The notes under the pieces: generated by a model
What the model was told of the DNA's origin: nothing
The model's input: the letters and a program-made list of their open reading frames with translations, nothing else
The model's database searches: none
Shown: positions 1 through 5,698 of the stretch, one piece after another
Numbering within the stretch: the first letter of the stretch is position 1
Layout: every line of letters begins with the position of its first letter
Origin: Acidimicrobiaceae bacterium
GTDB lineage: Bacteria; Actinomycetota; Acidimicrobiia; Acidimicrobiales; RAAP-2
Reading direction: 5' to 3'
DNA: 8,520 nucleotides
Assembly (NCBI GenBank): GCA_003133075.1
Contig: PKZN01000087.1
Coordinates: 31,277 to 39,796 of the forward strand
Program-made: the position numbers and the translations under genes

Positions 1-133
1 TCGGTACGCCGGTCGTGCGCAGTTGGTAGGCCGAGCGGCTGGGCACCGACATCTCAAAGAGCGTCGGCTCGGTTTCGTGTCCCATGATCGGTGCGGACGC
101 CGCGCGACCCCCGGGTTGTGCGTTCGTGCTCAT
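1..133 (-). CDS. gcvPB: Glycine dehydrogenase (decarboxylating) subunit 2, N-terminal fragment
   Basis: This is the first 44 codons of the gene; the rest lies beyond the left edge. The visible protein begins MSTNAQPGG and carries the block EPTLFEMSVPSRSAY, which matches the EPTLFE-S-PGR opening typical of GcvPB. In the two-subunit P-protein this subunit carries the lysine that binds PLP, and together with GcvPA it decarboxylates glycine and passes the aminomethyl group to the lipoyl arm of GcvH. The lysine region is not in view. The ATG at 133-131 overlaps the gcvPA stop as ATGA, so translation is probably coupled. A second in-frame ATG at 85-83, directly before HETEPTLFE, is a possible alternative start. 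The call rests on the N-terminal block and on position behind gcvT and gcvPA. Confidence 0.88.
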   Translation of the reverse strand, partial: MSTNAQPGGRAASAPIMGHETEPTLFEMSVPSRSAYQLRTTGVP

Positions 134-1497
134 CGCTTCAACGCCTCTTTCAGTAACTCGACGTAGCGGTCGATCTCTTCTTTCGTTCGTCGCTCGGTCA
201 CCGCCACCAACAAGACGTGCTCAATGCCGTCGTCGACGGAGGGGTCCTCACCACCGGCGAGCGTCGCGACCGAGAGTCCCGCCAGCACGTCGCCTTCGGC
301 CATCGTCGAGATGACCTCGTCGGCGCGACGTGACAGGCGCACGGCGAACTCGCGAAAGAACGGTTGGCTCGACACGGCGCTCACCCCGTCGACGCCCATG
401 AGTTCGTCGTAGAGATAGTGCGCGCCCTGGGCGCAGCGCGTCGCGACCTCGCGCAGACCCTGCGTACCGAGCCAGCCGAGCTGGATCGCGGCAGTGACCG
501 CCATCAAGGTTTGATTCGTACAGACGTTCGACGTTGCTTTTTCTCGTCGGATGTCCTGCTCGCGCGCGCGCAGCGTCGTGACGAACGCGCGCCGGCCACT
601 CGAGTCGACCGTCTCACCCACGATGCGCCCCGGTAAGCGACGAACTTGCGCCTCGGTACAGGCGAAGAGACCGAGATAGGGACCACCGAAGGAGAGCGGC
701 GTTCCAAAGGCTTGGCCTTCCCCGACGAACACGTCCGCGCCCCACTGTCCCGCGGTCTTCAGCACTCCCGCGGCGACCGGATCACCCCCGATGACGAAGA
801 GCGCGTCGTGCTCGACGGCGAGCGCCTTGGCGTCCGAGAGGTCTTCGACGATCCCCAAGTAGTTCGGATACGCCGCGACGACGGCCGCGACGTCAGTTGC
901 TTCGACGCTCTGCCAGTCGGTCACCCCGTCGCGCAGCGGTACTTCAACAATGCGGTGACCCGTGCCGCGAGCGAAAGTGCGCGCCACCTGACGCCAGTGT
1001 GGGTGGACCCCGGAGGAGATGACCATGGTCTGGCGGCCCGTGGCGCCGTGGGCCATGTTGAGGGCTTCGACGAGGGCGGTCGCCGCGTCGTAGAGCGAGG
1101 CGTTCGGTACCGGGAGCCCGCTCAGGCGCGCGACGAGCGTCTGGTACTCAAAGACGGCTTGCAGCACCCCTTGGGCGACCTCGGGTTGATAGGGCGTGTA
1201 GGCGGTGACGAACTCGGAGCGGTTCGCGAGCATCTTGACGACGGCGGGCACCTCGTGGTCGTAGGCGCCACCACCCGCAAAGCACGTCATCGCCGTTGCC
1301 TTGGCGGCGTTCGCACCGGTGTAGTGCGAGAACAGCGCGGCGACGTCGGGTTCGCTCATACCGGGTTCCACGTCGAGGCCACCCGAGAGTCGAACCGCGT
1401 CAGGAATATGGGCAAAGAGGTCGTCCAAGGACTCCATGCCGAGGAACGAGAGCATCGAGGCGACGTCGTCCTCGGTGTGCGGCAGGTAGTCCGCCAT
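130..1497 (-). CDS. gcvPA: Glycine dehydrogenase (decarboxylating) subunit 1
   Basis: The protein has 455 residues, the usual size for GcvPA. It forms the N-terminal half of the split P-protein of the glycine cleavage system, a fold-type I PLP enzyme half that lacks the PLP lysine, which is in GcvPB. Family blocks visible are FAGGGAYDH (73-81), TPYQPE (101-106), NASLYD (132-137), a glycine-rich stretch GEGQAFGTPLSFGGPYLG (259-276) and REKATSNVCTNQ (318-329). The frame stays open about 100 codons further upstream through gcvT, but the ATG at 1497-1495 is chosen because it has an AGGAG site 5 bases upstream, starts the typical MADYLPHT opening, and shares one base with the gcvT stop (TGATG). 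A GTG one codon earlier is a minor alternative. The gene ends in an ATGA overlap with gcvPB. No odd features or missing blocks were seen. Confidence 0.96.
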   Translation of the reverse strand: MADYLPHTEDDVASMLSFLGMESLDDLFAHIPDAVRLSGGLDVEPGMSEPDVAALFSHYTGANAAKATAMTCFAGGGAYDHEVPAVVKMLANRSEFVTAYTPYQPEVAQGVLQAVFEYQTLVARLSGLPVPNASLYDAATALVEALNMAHGATGRQTMVISSGVHPHWRQVARTFARGTGHRIVEVPLRDGVTDWQSVEATDVAAVVAAYPNYLGIVEDLSDAKALAVEHDALFVIGGDPVAAGVLKTAGQWGADVFVGEGQAFGTPLSFGGPYLGLFACTEAQVRRLPGRIVGETVDSSGRRAFVTTLRAREQDIRREKATSNVCTNQTLMAVTAAIQLGWLGTQGLREVATRCAQGAHYLYDELMGVDGVSAVSSQPFFREFAVRLSRRADEVISTMAEGDVLAGLSVATLAGGEDPSVDDGIEHVLLVAVTERRTKEEIDRYVELLKEALKR

Positions 1498-2549
1498 CAC
1501 GACTCCTTTTTGACGAAGGGCAGTGCCGTTATATGCGCCGGCATCTCCTTCTCGCGCAGGACGACCGTCACCTCGCGTCCGACGGGAAGATCCGGCTCCA
1601 AGAGCCCCATGCCGATCCCGTGTCCGAGCACGGGAGAGAAATTTCCCGAGCTCAAGGTGCCCACGCTGGTGCCACTGAGGACGACCTCGCCACCGTCGCG
1701 CAGTGGTTGGCGACCGGCCGTTGCGACACCGCTCAAGATGCGACGCACGCCGCGTTCGCGTTCGGCCGCGACGGCGTCGCGACCGCGGAACGTCTCCTTC
1801 TGCCACCCGAGCACCCAGCCGAGCCCCGCTTCTAACGTGGTCGAGTGCAGCGTGAGTTCGTGGCCGTAGAGCGGCAGCGCGGCTTCGAGGCGAAGCGTGT
1901 CCCGTGCCCCGAGGCCCGCGGGCGTGATGTCGGCGGCGACCAGACGTCGAAAGATTCGTTCGGCCACTTCGTTCGGCGCCGCGATCTCGAGCCCCGCCTC
2001 GCCGGTGTAGCCCGTGCCGGCGACTCGTACCTCAACGCCCTCGTAGTCAAAGCGCTCCACACGAAACCGTCCCACCGCCGCGAAACGCGCGTCAACGGCG
2101 TTGACCTTCTCTCGAGCGCGCGGACCCTGCACGGCGAGGATGCAGCGCTCGGAGGTGACGTCACGCCCGGGCAGCGCCGAGGTGACGCCCGAGGTGTTCG
2201 ACGCATTGGGCATGACGTCGAATTCGTCCTCACCCACCCACCACACAATGATGTCGTCCACGACGAAACCGTCGTCGGTCAACAGATGGGTGTACTGCGC
2301 GCGACCTGGGGCAATTTTCGCTAAGTCGTTGGTCAACGTGCGCTGGAGGGCTTCGAGCATCCCGGGCCCGTCACAGCGCACGGTACCGAGGTGACTGACG
2401 TCAAAGACGACCGCGTCGCGGCGACACGCCAGGTGCTCGGCGACCGTACCGGTGCCGTACTGCAGCGGCATGGCCCAGCCCCCGAAGGGCACGATCTTGG
2501 CGCCGAGTTCGACGTGGAGATCGTAGAGAAACGGTCGGCGATCGTCCAT
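1497..2549 (-). CDS. gcvT: Aminomethyltransferase (glycine cleavage T-protein)
   Basis: T-protein moves the methylene carbon from aminomethyl-lipoyl GcvH onto tetrahydrofolate, releasing ammonia. The 350-residue product begins MDDRRPFLYDLHVELGAKIVPFGGW, a typical opening. It shows the folate-site DD in GFVVDDIIVWW (94-104), NASNT (115-119), LAVQGPRA (138-145), GTGYTGEAGLEI (178-189), the arginine in GARDTLRLEA, the HELTLHSTTLEAGLGW block, and a C-terminal barrel domain with SGNFSP and GHGIGMGLL. The segment between NASN and LAVQGP looks about eight residues shorter than I would expect from memory of the E. coli protein, and the whole protein is slightly short, but no core block is missing. 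The ATG at 2549 was chosen over an upstream in-frame start at 2618 because it has AAGGAG 3 bases upstream and fits the family N-terminus. It follows the previous gene by 7 bases and ends in TGATG with gcvPA. Confidence 0.96.
   Translation of the reverse strand: MDDRRPFLYDLHVELGAKIVPFGGWAMPLQYGTGTVAEHLACRRDAVVFDVSHLGTVRCDGPGMLEALQRTLTNDLAKIAPGRAQYTHLLTDDGFVVDDIIVWWVGEDEFDVMPNASNTSGVTSALPGRDVTSERCILAVQGPRAREKVNAVDARFAAVGRFRVERFDYEGVEVRVAGTGYTGEAGLEIAAPNEVAERIFRRLVAADITPAGLGARDTLRLEAALPLYGHELTLHSTTLEAGLGWVLGWQKETFRGRDAVAAERERGVRRILSGVATAGRQPLRDGGEVVLSGTSVGTLSSGNFSPVLGHGIGMGLLEPDLPVGREVTVVLREKEMPAHITALPFVKKES
1503..1507 (-). promoter_or_regulatory. Shine-Dalgarno site of gcvPA
   Basis: The minus strand reads AAAAAGGAG, 5 bases before the ATG at 1497. 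It lies inside the last codons of gcvT, and it fixes the gcvPA start against the roughly 100-codon upstream extension of the same open frame. Confidence 0.75.
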
Positions 2550-2552
2550 GGG

Positions 2553-2558
2553 CTCCTT
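2553..2558 (-). promoter_or_regulatory. Shine-Dalgarno site of gcvT
   Basis: The minus strand reads AAGGAG followed by CCC and the ATG at 2549, a strong site with rather tight spacing. Its first two bases fall in the TAA stop of the preceding gene. It decides the gcvT start against the longer open frame that begins at 2618. Confidence 0.75.
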
Positions 2559-2955
2559 AGGCTGCTTGTCCGTCCACGATACGCAGATCGTGGTGGCGAA
2601 GGAGCGCGTGAAAGTCACGCTGATAGACCACGAGCAGGGACATCTCGGGGTAGAGCTGGCGAAAGCGTCGGACCTTTTGATTCTTCTTGGTCACGAGGCG
2701 CTGGTCGAGCACGGTTAACTCGATGAAGAGACGCAGCTCGGGTAGATAGAAGTCGGGACGAAAGCCGCGCGTGGGCGTGCCCTTCTCGTCCCACGCCAAC
2801 GGGAACTCCAGCGGCTCGTAGATCCACTGGTGGCCGTAGAGCGTGAGGAGTTGTGAAAAGAGCCGCTCGCTCGGGTGCGCGAACGCACCCGTACTGGTGG
2901 GCGTGACGCTCGGGTGGCGACGACGGGCGTCGTCGCTACGTGTCGGATGGCTCAC
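2557..2955 (-). CDS. Small PD-(D/E)XK-like protein of unknown function
   Basis: The product has 132 residues. After a polar, probably flexible N-terminus (1-26), it shows a helix with Glu30 in HPSERLFSQLL, then EPLEFPL (47-53), then FRPDFYLP (65-72) followed by LFIELT (76-81), then a basic stretch LVTKKNQKVRRFRQLYP (87-103) and the strand LLVVYQRD (107-114). The order Glu, PD-F, E-x-T resembles PD-(D/E)XK nuclease-fold proteins such as DUF559 or Vsr relatives, but the usual catalytic lysine of ExK is threonine (E79-L-T81). Activity is therefore uncertain; the following KK (90-91) might compensate. The GTG start overlaps the regulator's stop as GTGA, with a purine-rich but distant GGAGAAGGGGG upstream. 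Its place between the regulator and gcvT suggests joint transcription and says little about function. The fold is inferred from motifs alone. Confidence 0.8.
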   Translation of the reverse strand: MSHPTRSDDARRRHPSVTPTSTGAFAHPSERLFSQLLTLYGHQWIYEPLEFPLAWDEKGTPTRGFRPDFYLPELRLFIELTVLDQRLVTKKNQKVRRFRQLYPEMSLLVVYQRDFHALLRHHDLRIVDGQAA

Positions 2956-3410
2956 GCCGAGGCGGCCCCCTTCTCCGACGTTGAGAGTTCTGATTGACGC
3001 AGGGTAGTCGTGAGTTCGGCGACCACCTGCGCCAGTGGGACGATGTTAAAGACGCCCTGGCCTCCACGAAGGAGGTCGACCAATTCGCCGTCGTTCTGCG
3101 CCAGCACCGAACCGGCGTCCGAGAGCACCAACGAACTCGAGGCGAGGTCCGCGCCGAGCGACGCACGAAGACAGGTCACGGCCTGACGGGCTCGAGCGAG
3201 GGAGACCCCTGAACTGAGGAGGGACTTGATGACCTTCACCTCAAGGAGGTCGCCGTAGGAGTAGGCGCGCTTCGAGCCGCTGCCGTTCGCCGGCGTGATC
3301 GAGGGCGTCACGAGTTCGGTGCGCGCCCAATAGTCCAACTGACGGTACGTCACCCCAGTAAGGCGACAGACCGTCGGTCCGCTAAAACCAAACGTTGCAG
3401 TGTCACTCAT
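2952..3410 (-). CDS. MerR-family transcriptional regulator, Rv1830-like
   Basis: A 152-residue DNA-binding protein with an N-terminal MerR-type winged helix (about 10-82). Visible blocks are FSGPTVCRLTGVTYRQLDYW (9-28), in which TYRQLDYWARTELV (21-34) is the recognition-helix region, and GSGSKRAYSYGDLLEVKVIKSLL (43-65), the wing and second helix pair. The C-terminal part (90-140) includes GELVDLLRGGQGVFNI, resembling the actinobacterial group of M. tuberculosis Rv1830 (ResR), and no metal-binding cysteine pattern is evident. In mycobacteria Rv1830 lies two genes from gcvB (Rv1832), so closeness to glycine cleavage genes is a shared feature from known gene order. The ATG at 3410 has a good SD, GGGAGGA, 8 bases upstream. 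The product is shorter than I recall for Rv1830 (about 225 residues). It probably heads the gcv operon and may regulate itself through the inverted repeat just upstream. Family call is firm; the orthology is inference. Confidence 0.93.
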   Translation of the reverse strand: MSDTATFGFSGPTVCRLTGVTYRQLDYWARTELVTPSITPANGSGSKRAYSYGDLLEVKVIKSLLSSGVSLARARQAVTCLRASLGADLASSSLVLSDAGSVLAQNDGELVDLLRGGQGVFNIVPLAQVVAELTTTLRQSELSTSEKGAASA

Positions 3411-3418
3411 CTTGTGTG

Positions 3419-3425
3419 TCCTCCC
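3419..3425 (-). promoter_or_regulatory. Shine-Dalgarno site of the MerR-family gene
   Basis: The minus strand reads GGGAGGA, 8 bases before the ATG at 3410. It is the clearest classical ribosome site in the window and contrasts with the five genes nearby that appear leaderless. Confidence 0.75.
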
Positions 3426-3440
3426 GACCGAGGCTTGACC

Positions 3441-3471
3441 AGACTATCTCGATGGACTACATCAGTGTAGT
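3441..3471 (-). promoter_or_regulatory. Candidate promoter and operator of the MerR-gcv operon
   Basis: The 72-base gap between thiG and the regulator holds a perfect inverted repeat, ACTACA-CTGA-TGTAGT on the minus strand (3471-3456). Downstream of it are two overlapping -10 candidates, GATAGT (3448-3443, 4 of 6 to TATAAT) and TAGTCT (3446-3441, TANNNT). The left arm ACTACA sits 17 bases before GATAGT, where a -35 would be, though it matches TTGACA at only 3 of 6 positions. A start a few bases after the -10 would give a leader of roughly 25 nucleotides carrying the SD. A dyad on the promoter of a MerR gene suggests autoregulation. This is read from sequence pattern only. Confidence 0.45.
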
Positions 3472-3482
3472 TACGCGAGTGC

Positions 3483-4262
3483 CTAGCCGGCAAATAAATC
3501 TGGCCGCCCGAGTGCCGGTGAGGACGCTTCCGCGTGCAGCCGCGTCGGGATCCGGCCCGCACGTCGGGCCAGGTAGCCGGCCTTGACCGCTTCTTTTAGG
3601 GCTTCGGCCATCAGCACCGGCTCGAGAGCCCTGTTCATGGCCGACGCGGCCAGGACACCATCGCAGCCCAGTTCCATCGCCAGGGCGGCGTCGGACGCGG
3701 TGCCCACGCCCGCATCGAGCAACACCGGCACCGTCGCGCGATCGGTGATCAGTGAGATCGCGTGCGGGTTGCGGATCCCGAGCCCAGAACCGATCGGCGA
3801 GCCGAGCGGCATGACCGCGACACATCCCAACTGCTCGAGGCGTTGGGCGACGATCAAGTCGTCCGAGGTGTAGGCCCACACCTCGAAACCGCGACGTACG
3901 AGTTCTTCGGCCGCGACCAGTGTCTCGGTGGTGTCGGGCAGCAGGGTCAAATCGTCACCGATGACTTCGAGCTTGATCAACGACGTCGAAAACGCTTCGC
4001 GCGCGAGCTCGGCGACTTTGAGAGCTTCGGCGGCGCTGTAACAGCCCGCGGTATTGGGCAGCAAGGTCACGCCGAGTCGCACCAAGAGGTCGTAAATCGA
4101 TCCTTCGACGTTGGGGTCAACTCGTCGTAACGCGACCGTGGCGATGGATGACCCCGACGCGAGAATCGACGCTTCGAGCACGTCCATCGACCGGAATCCT
4201 CCCGTACCCACGACGAGTCGCGACGGCGAGGCGAAGCTACCGACTTGAAAGAGCTCTCCCAC
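3483..4262 (-). CDS. thiG: Thiazole synthase
   Basis: ThiG condenses 1-deoxy-D-xylulose 5-phosphate, dehydroglycine and the sulfur of ThiS thiocarboxylate into the thiazole phosphate of thiamine, in the cytosol. From the GTG at 4262 it has 259 residues, a normal length for this TIM barrel. Visible blocks are LVVGTGGF near the start, TVALRRVD, LLPNTAGCY (68-75), IKLEVIGDD (96-104) with the Schiff-base lysine at about 97, YTSDD, MPLGSPIGSGLGI (151-163) for phosphate binding, LDAGVGTASDAA (182-193) and the C-terminal ASSPALG. The frame can be extended to a TTG at 4310, but that would overlap the divergent thiD start, and the GTG at 4262 follows a TACGCT box by 6 bases, as in a leaderless gene. 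No thiS or thiO adjoins it; the next gene downstream is the MerR regulator, 72 bases away. Function is secure, the start less so. Confidence 0.95.
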   Translation of the reverse strand: MGELFQVGSFASPSRLVVGTGGFRSMDVLEASILASGSSIATVALRRVDPNVEGSIYDLLVRLGVTLLPNTAGCYSAAEALKVAELAREAFSTSLIKLEVIGDDLTLLPDTTETLVAAEELVRRGFEVWAYTSDDLIVAQRLEQLGCVAVMPLGSPIGSGLGIRNPHAISLITDRATVPVLLDAGVGTASDAALAMELGCDGVLAASAMNRALEPVLMAEALKEAVKAGYLARRAGRIPTRLHAEASSPALGRPDLFAG

Positions 4263-4304
4263 GCTCTCAGCGTACCGAGTAACACCGATTACTAGTGTTA
4301 GACG
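4263..4304. promoter_or_regulatory. Divergent thiG/thiD promoter region with shared inverted repeat
   Basis: This 42-base gap has one -10 candidate for each direction. On the minus strand TACGCT (4274-4269) ends 6 bases before the thiG GTG at 4262. On the plus strand TAGTGT (4293-4298) ends 6 bases before the thiD GTG at 4305. Both fit TANNNT and the spacing of leaderless actinobacterial transcripts. A perfect inverted repeat, TAACAC-N9-GTGTTA (4280-4300), lies between and overlaps the thiD -10, making it a candidate shared operator. I see no -35 match for either promoter, no SD for either gene, and no room for a TPP riboswitch. Confidence 0.5.
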
Positions 4305-5123
4305 GTGCAACCCGTGACCGCGTTATCGATAGCCGGTTCGGATTCGGGCGGCGGCGCGGGCATCCAAGCGGACCTGCGATCACTCAACGCGTTTGGCGTC
4401 TTCGCCACGACCGCCCTCACGGCCGTCACGGCCCAAAACACCTTGGGCGTGCGTGCGGTGACGATGCTCGAGCCCGACGTCGTCGAGGCGCAGATACGTT
4501 CCGTCGTCGACGACTTCGACATCCGAGCCGTCAAGACCGGCATGCTCGCCCAAGCCCCGACCGTGGAGCGCGTCAGTGAACTCGCGCGCGACGGTCTCCT
4601 CCCCCACCTCGTCGTCGACCCGGTGCTCGTCTCAACGAGTGGCGACGTCTTGATGGGCGACGGCGGTGTCGACGCGTACCGAACGGCGCTCTTCCCACTC
4701 GCTGAAGTCGTCACGCCCAACATTCACGAAGCCGCGGTGCTCTGTGGCGTCGACGTACGCGACGTCACGGACTTGGATGCGGTTGCCAACCTCGCGCGGA
4801 CGCTCTTGAACATGGGTCCGCGGTTCGTGCTGGTGAAGGGCGGACACCTGCTCGCCTCCTCATCGCCCGAGCGTGCGCCTGATCTGCTGCTCAGTCGCGA
4901 CGGGCTGGTGGTGCTCGAAGCGGTGCGCGTGGCGACGAAGAACGACCACGGCACGGGGTGCTCGCTTTCCGCCGCAATCGCCGCCGGACTCGCGCTCGGT
5001 CGCGACGTACCCGACGCGGTGCGCGACGCGAAGTCCTTCGTCTTAGCCGCACTCGCGAGTGCGGCGGGCTGGCACTTGGGCGCCGGACGCGGGCCAATTG
5101 ACCATTTAGGATGGGGTGAGTGA
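4305..5123 (+). CDS. thiD: Hydroxymethylpyrimidine/phosphomethylpyrimidine kinase
   Basis: ThiD phosphorylates hydroxymethylpyrimidine twice, giving the pyrophosphate that is joined to the thiazole made with ThiG. The 272-residue product belongs to the ribokinase fold. It shows ALSIAGSDSGGGAGIQAD at residues 6-23 (substrate site), VTAQNT (41-46), VKTGM, VDPVLVSTSGD, TPNIHEA, LVKGGH and NDHGTGCSLSAAIAAG (213-228) with the anion-hole GTGC and its cysteine at 219. Length is normal and no extra ThiE domain is fused. GTG at 4305 is chosen because TAGTGT ends 6 bases upstream, suggesting a leaderless start; a GTG at 4314 is an alternative that trims three residues. The last bases overlap the next gene as GTGA. 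Divergent pairing with thiG fits joint control of the two halves of thiamine synthesis. Confidence 0.95.
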   Translation: MQPVTALSIAGSDSGGGAGIQADLRSLNAFGVFATTALTAVTAQNTLGVRAVTMLEPDVVEAQIRSVVDDFDIRAVKTGMLAQAPTVERVSELARDGLLPHLVVDPVLVSTSGDVLMGDGGVDAYRTALFPLAEVVTPNIHEAAVLCGVDVRDVTDLDAVANLARTLLNMGPRFVLVKGGHLLASSSPERAPDLLLSRDGLVVLEAVRVATKNDHGTGCSLSAAIAAGLALGRDVPDAVRDAKSFVLAALASAAGWHLGAGRGPIDHLGWGE

Positions 5124-5698
5124 GTGACGCGTCGGGCCCCCGGAAACCCCCGTTAACCACCACGACCAGCATCTGGCCCGCCGCCGCGGTGCTCGGTCTC
5201 GCCGTGGTGATGCTGATCGTGTTCATGGTGATCAATCTCGCCACCAGTCAAGGCGTCACGAAAGAGACGACCACGACGATTGCGGTCGTTGTCGGCGGCC
5301 TCCACCGCGACCTCAGCCCGGGACCGGCGCTGCAGTACTGTCGCCAGGGCGAAGAGGTCCCCTCGAACATCGATGACGCCTTCATCGTGCCGCTCAACAC
5401 GACGCCGCGGCCCGGCGCGAACACCCCCAATCTCGGGGCCGGTGACTTCGACTGCGTCCAGCCGATGGCGACGGGCAAGACCAACGCCACCTCGCTCATT
5501 GACTTCTTCAACGCCCAACTGGGCGCGCGCGGGTGGAGCCTCTTTTCCAAGGGTGCGTCGAACGGTGACGCGCAGTCCCTCTATCAAAAGGCCGGCAACG
5601 ACGGCTTCTATTGGGAGGTCGGGGTCACCGTGACCAAGTCCGACGCGGGCGGCGTCGACTGGACGTTCCAGATCTACCAGAACTCCGAGACCGTCTAA
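5120..5698 (+). CDS. Membrane-anchored hypothetical protein, extracytoplasmic C-terminal domain
   Basis: I do not recognise this 192-residue protein. It has a short polar N-terminus with RKPP (8-11), one clear membrane segment at about 18-41 (IWPAAAVLGLAVVMLIVF core), a threonine-rich linker (42-53) and a domain of about 135 residues. The basic residues before the segment suggest that the C-terminal domain is outside the cytoplasm. Two cysteines, 74 in QYCRQG and 112 in FDCVQP, are the only ones and could form a disulphide. The end has alternating strand-like pattern (FYWEVGVTV, WTFQIYQN). The GTG start overlaps the thiD stop as GTGA, with AGGA about 8 bases before it, so it is likely translated with thiD, though nothing in the protein suggests thiamine. 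Its TAA stop overlaps the TAG of the convergent glycosyltransferase gene. Confidence 0.82.
   Translation: MSDASGPRKPPLTTTTSIWPAAAVLGLAVVMLIVFMVINLATSQGVTKETTTTIAVVVGGLHRDLSPGPALQYCRQGEEVPSNIDDAFIVPLNTTPRPGANTPNLGAGDFDCVQPMATGKTNATSLIDFFNAQLGARGWSLFSKGASNGDAQSLYQKAGNDGFYWEVGVTVTKSDAGGVDWTFQIYQNSETV

Noticed and set aside
1498..1806. 103-codon upstream extension of the gcvPA frame
   Set aside because: It overlaps gcvT throughout, is arginine-rich and unlike GcvPA, and an SD site directly precedes the ATG at 1497.
646..1869. 407-codon open frame on the plus strand
   Set aside because: It is antisense to gcvPA and gcvT, has an Arg/Gly/Asp-heavy composition with no recognisable domain, and is expected from high-GC codon bias.
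2550..2618. Longer gcvT start at 2618
   Set aside because: The added residues overlap the preceding gene and do not resemble any GcvT N-terminus; the ATG at 2549 has AAGGAG upstream.
4263..4304. TPP riboswitch upstream of thiG or thiD
   Set aside because: The gap is only 42 bases and lacks the conserved thi-box sequence; a TPP riboswitch needs roughly 100 bases.
4263..4310. Longer thiG start at TTG 4310
   Set aside because: It would overlap the divergent thiD start and both predicted promoters, and the extra 16 residues are not typical of ThiG.
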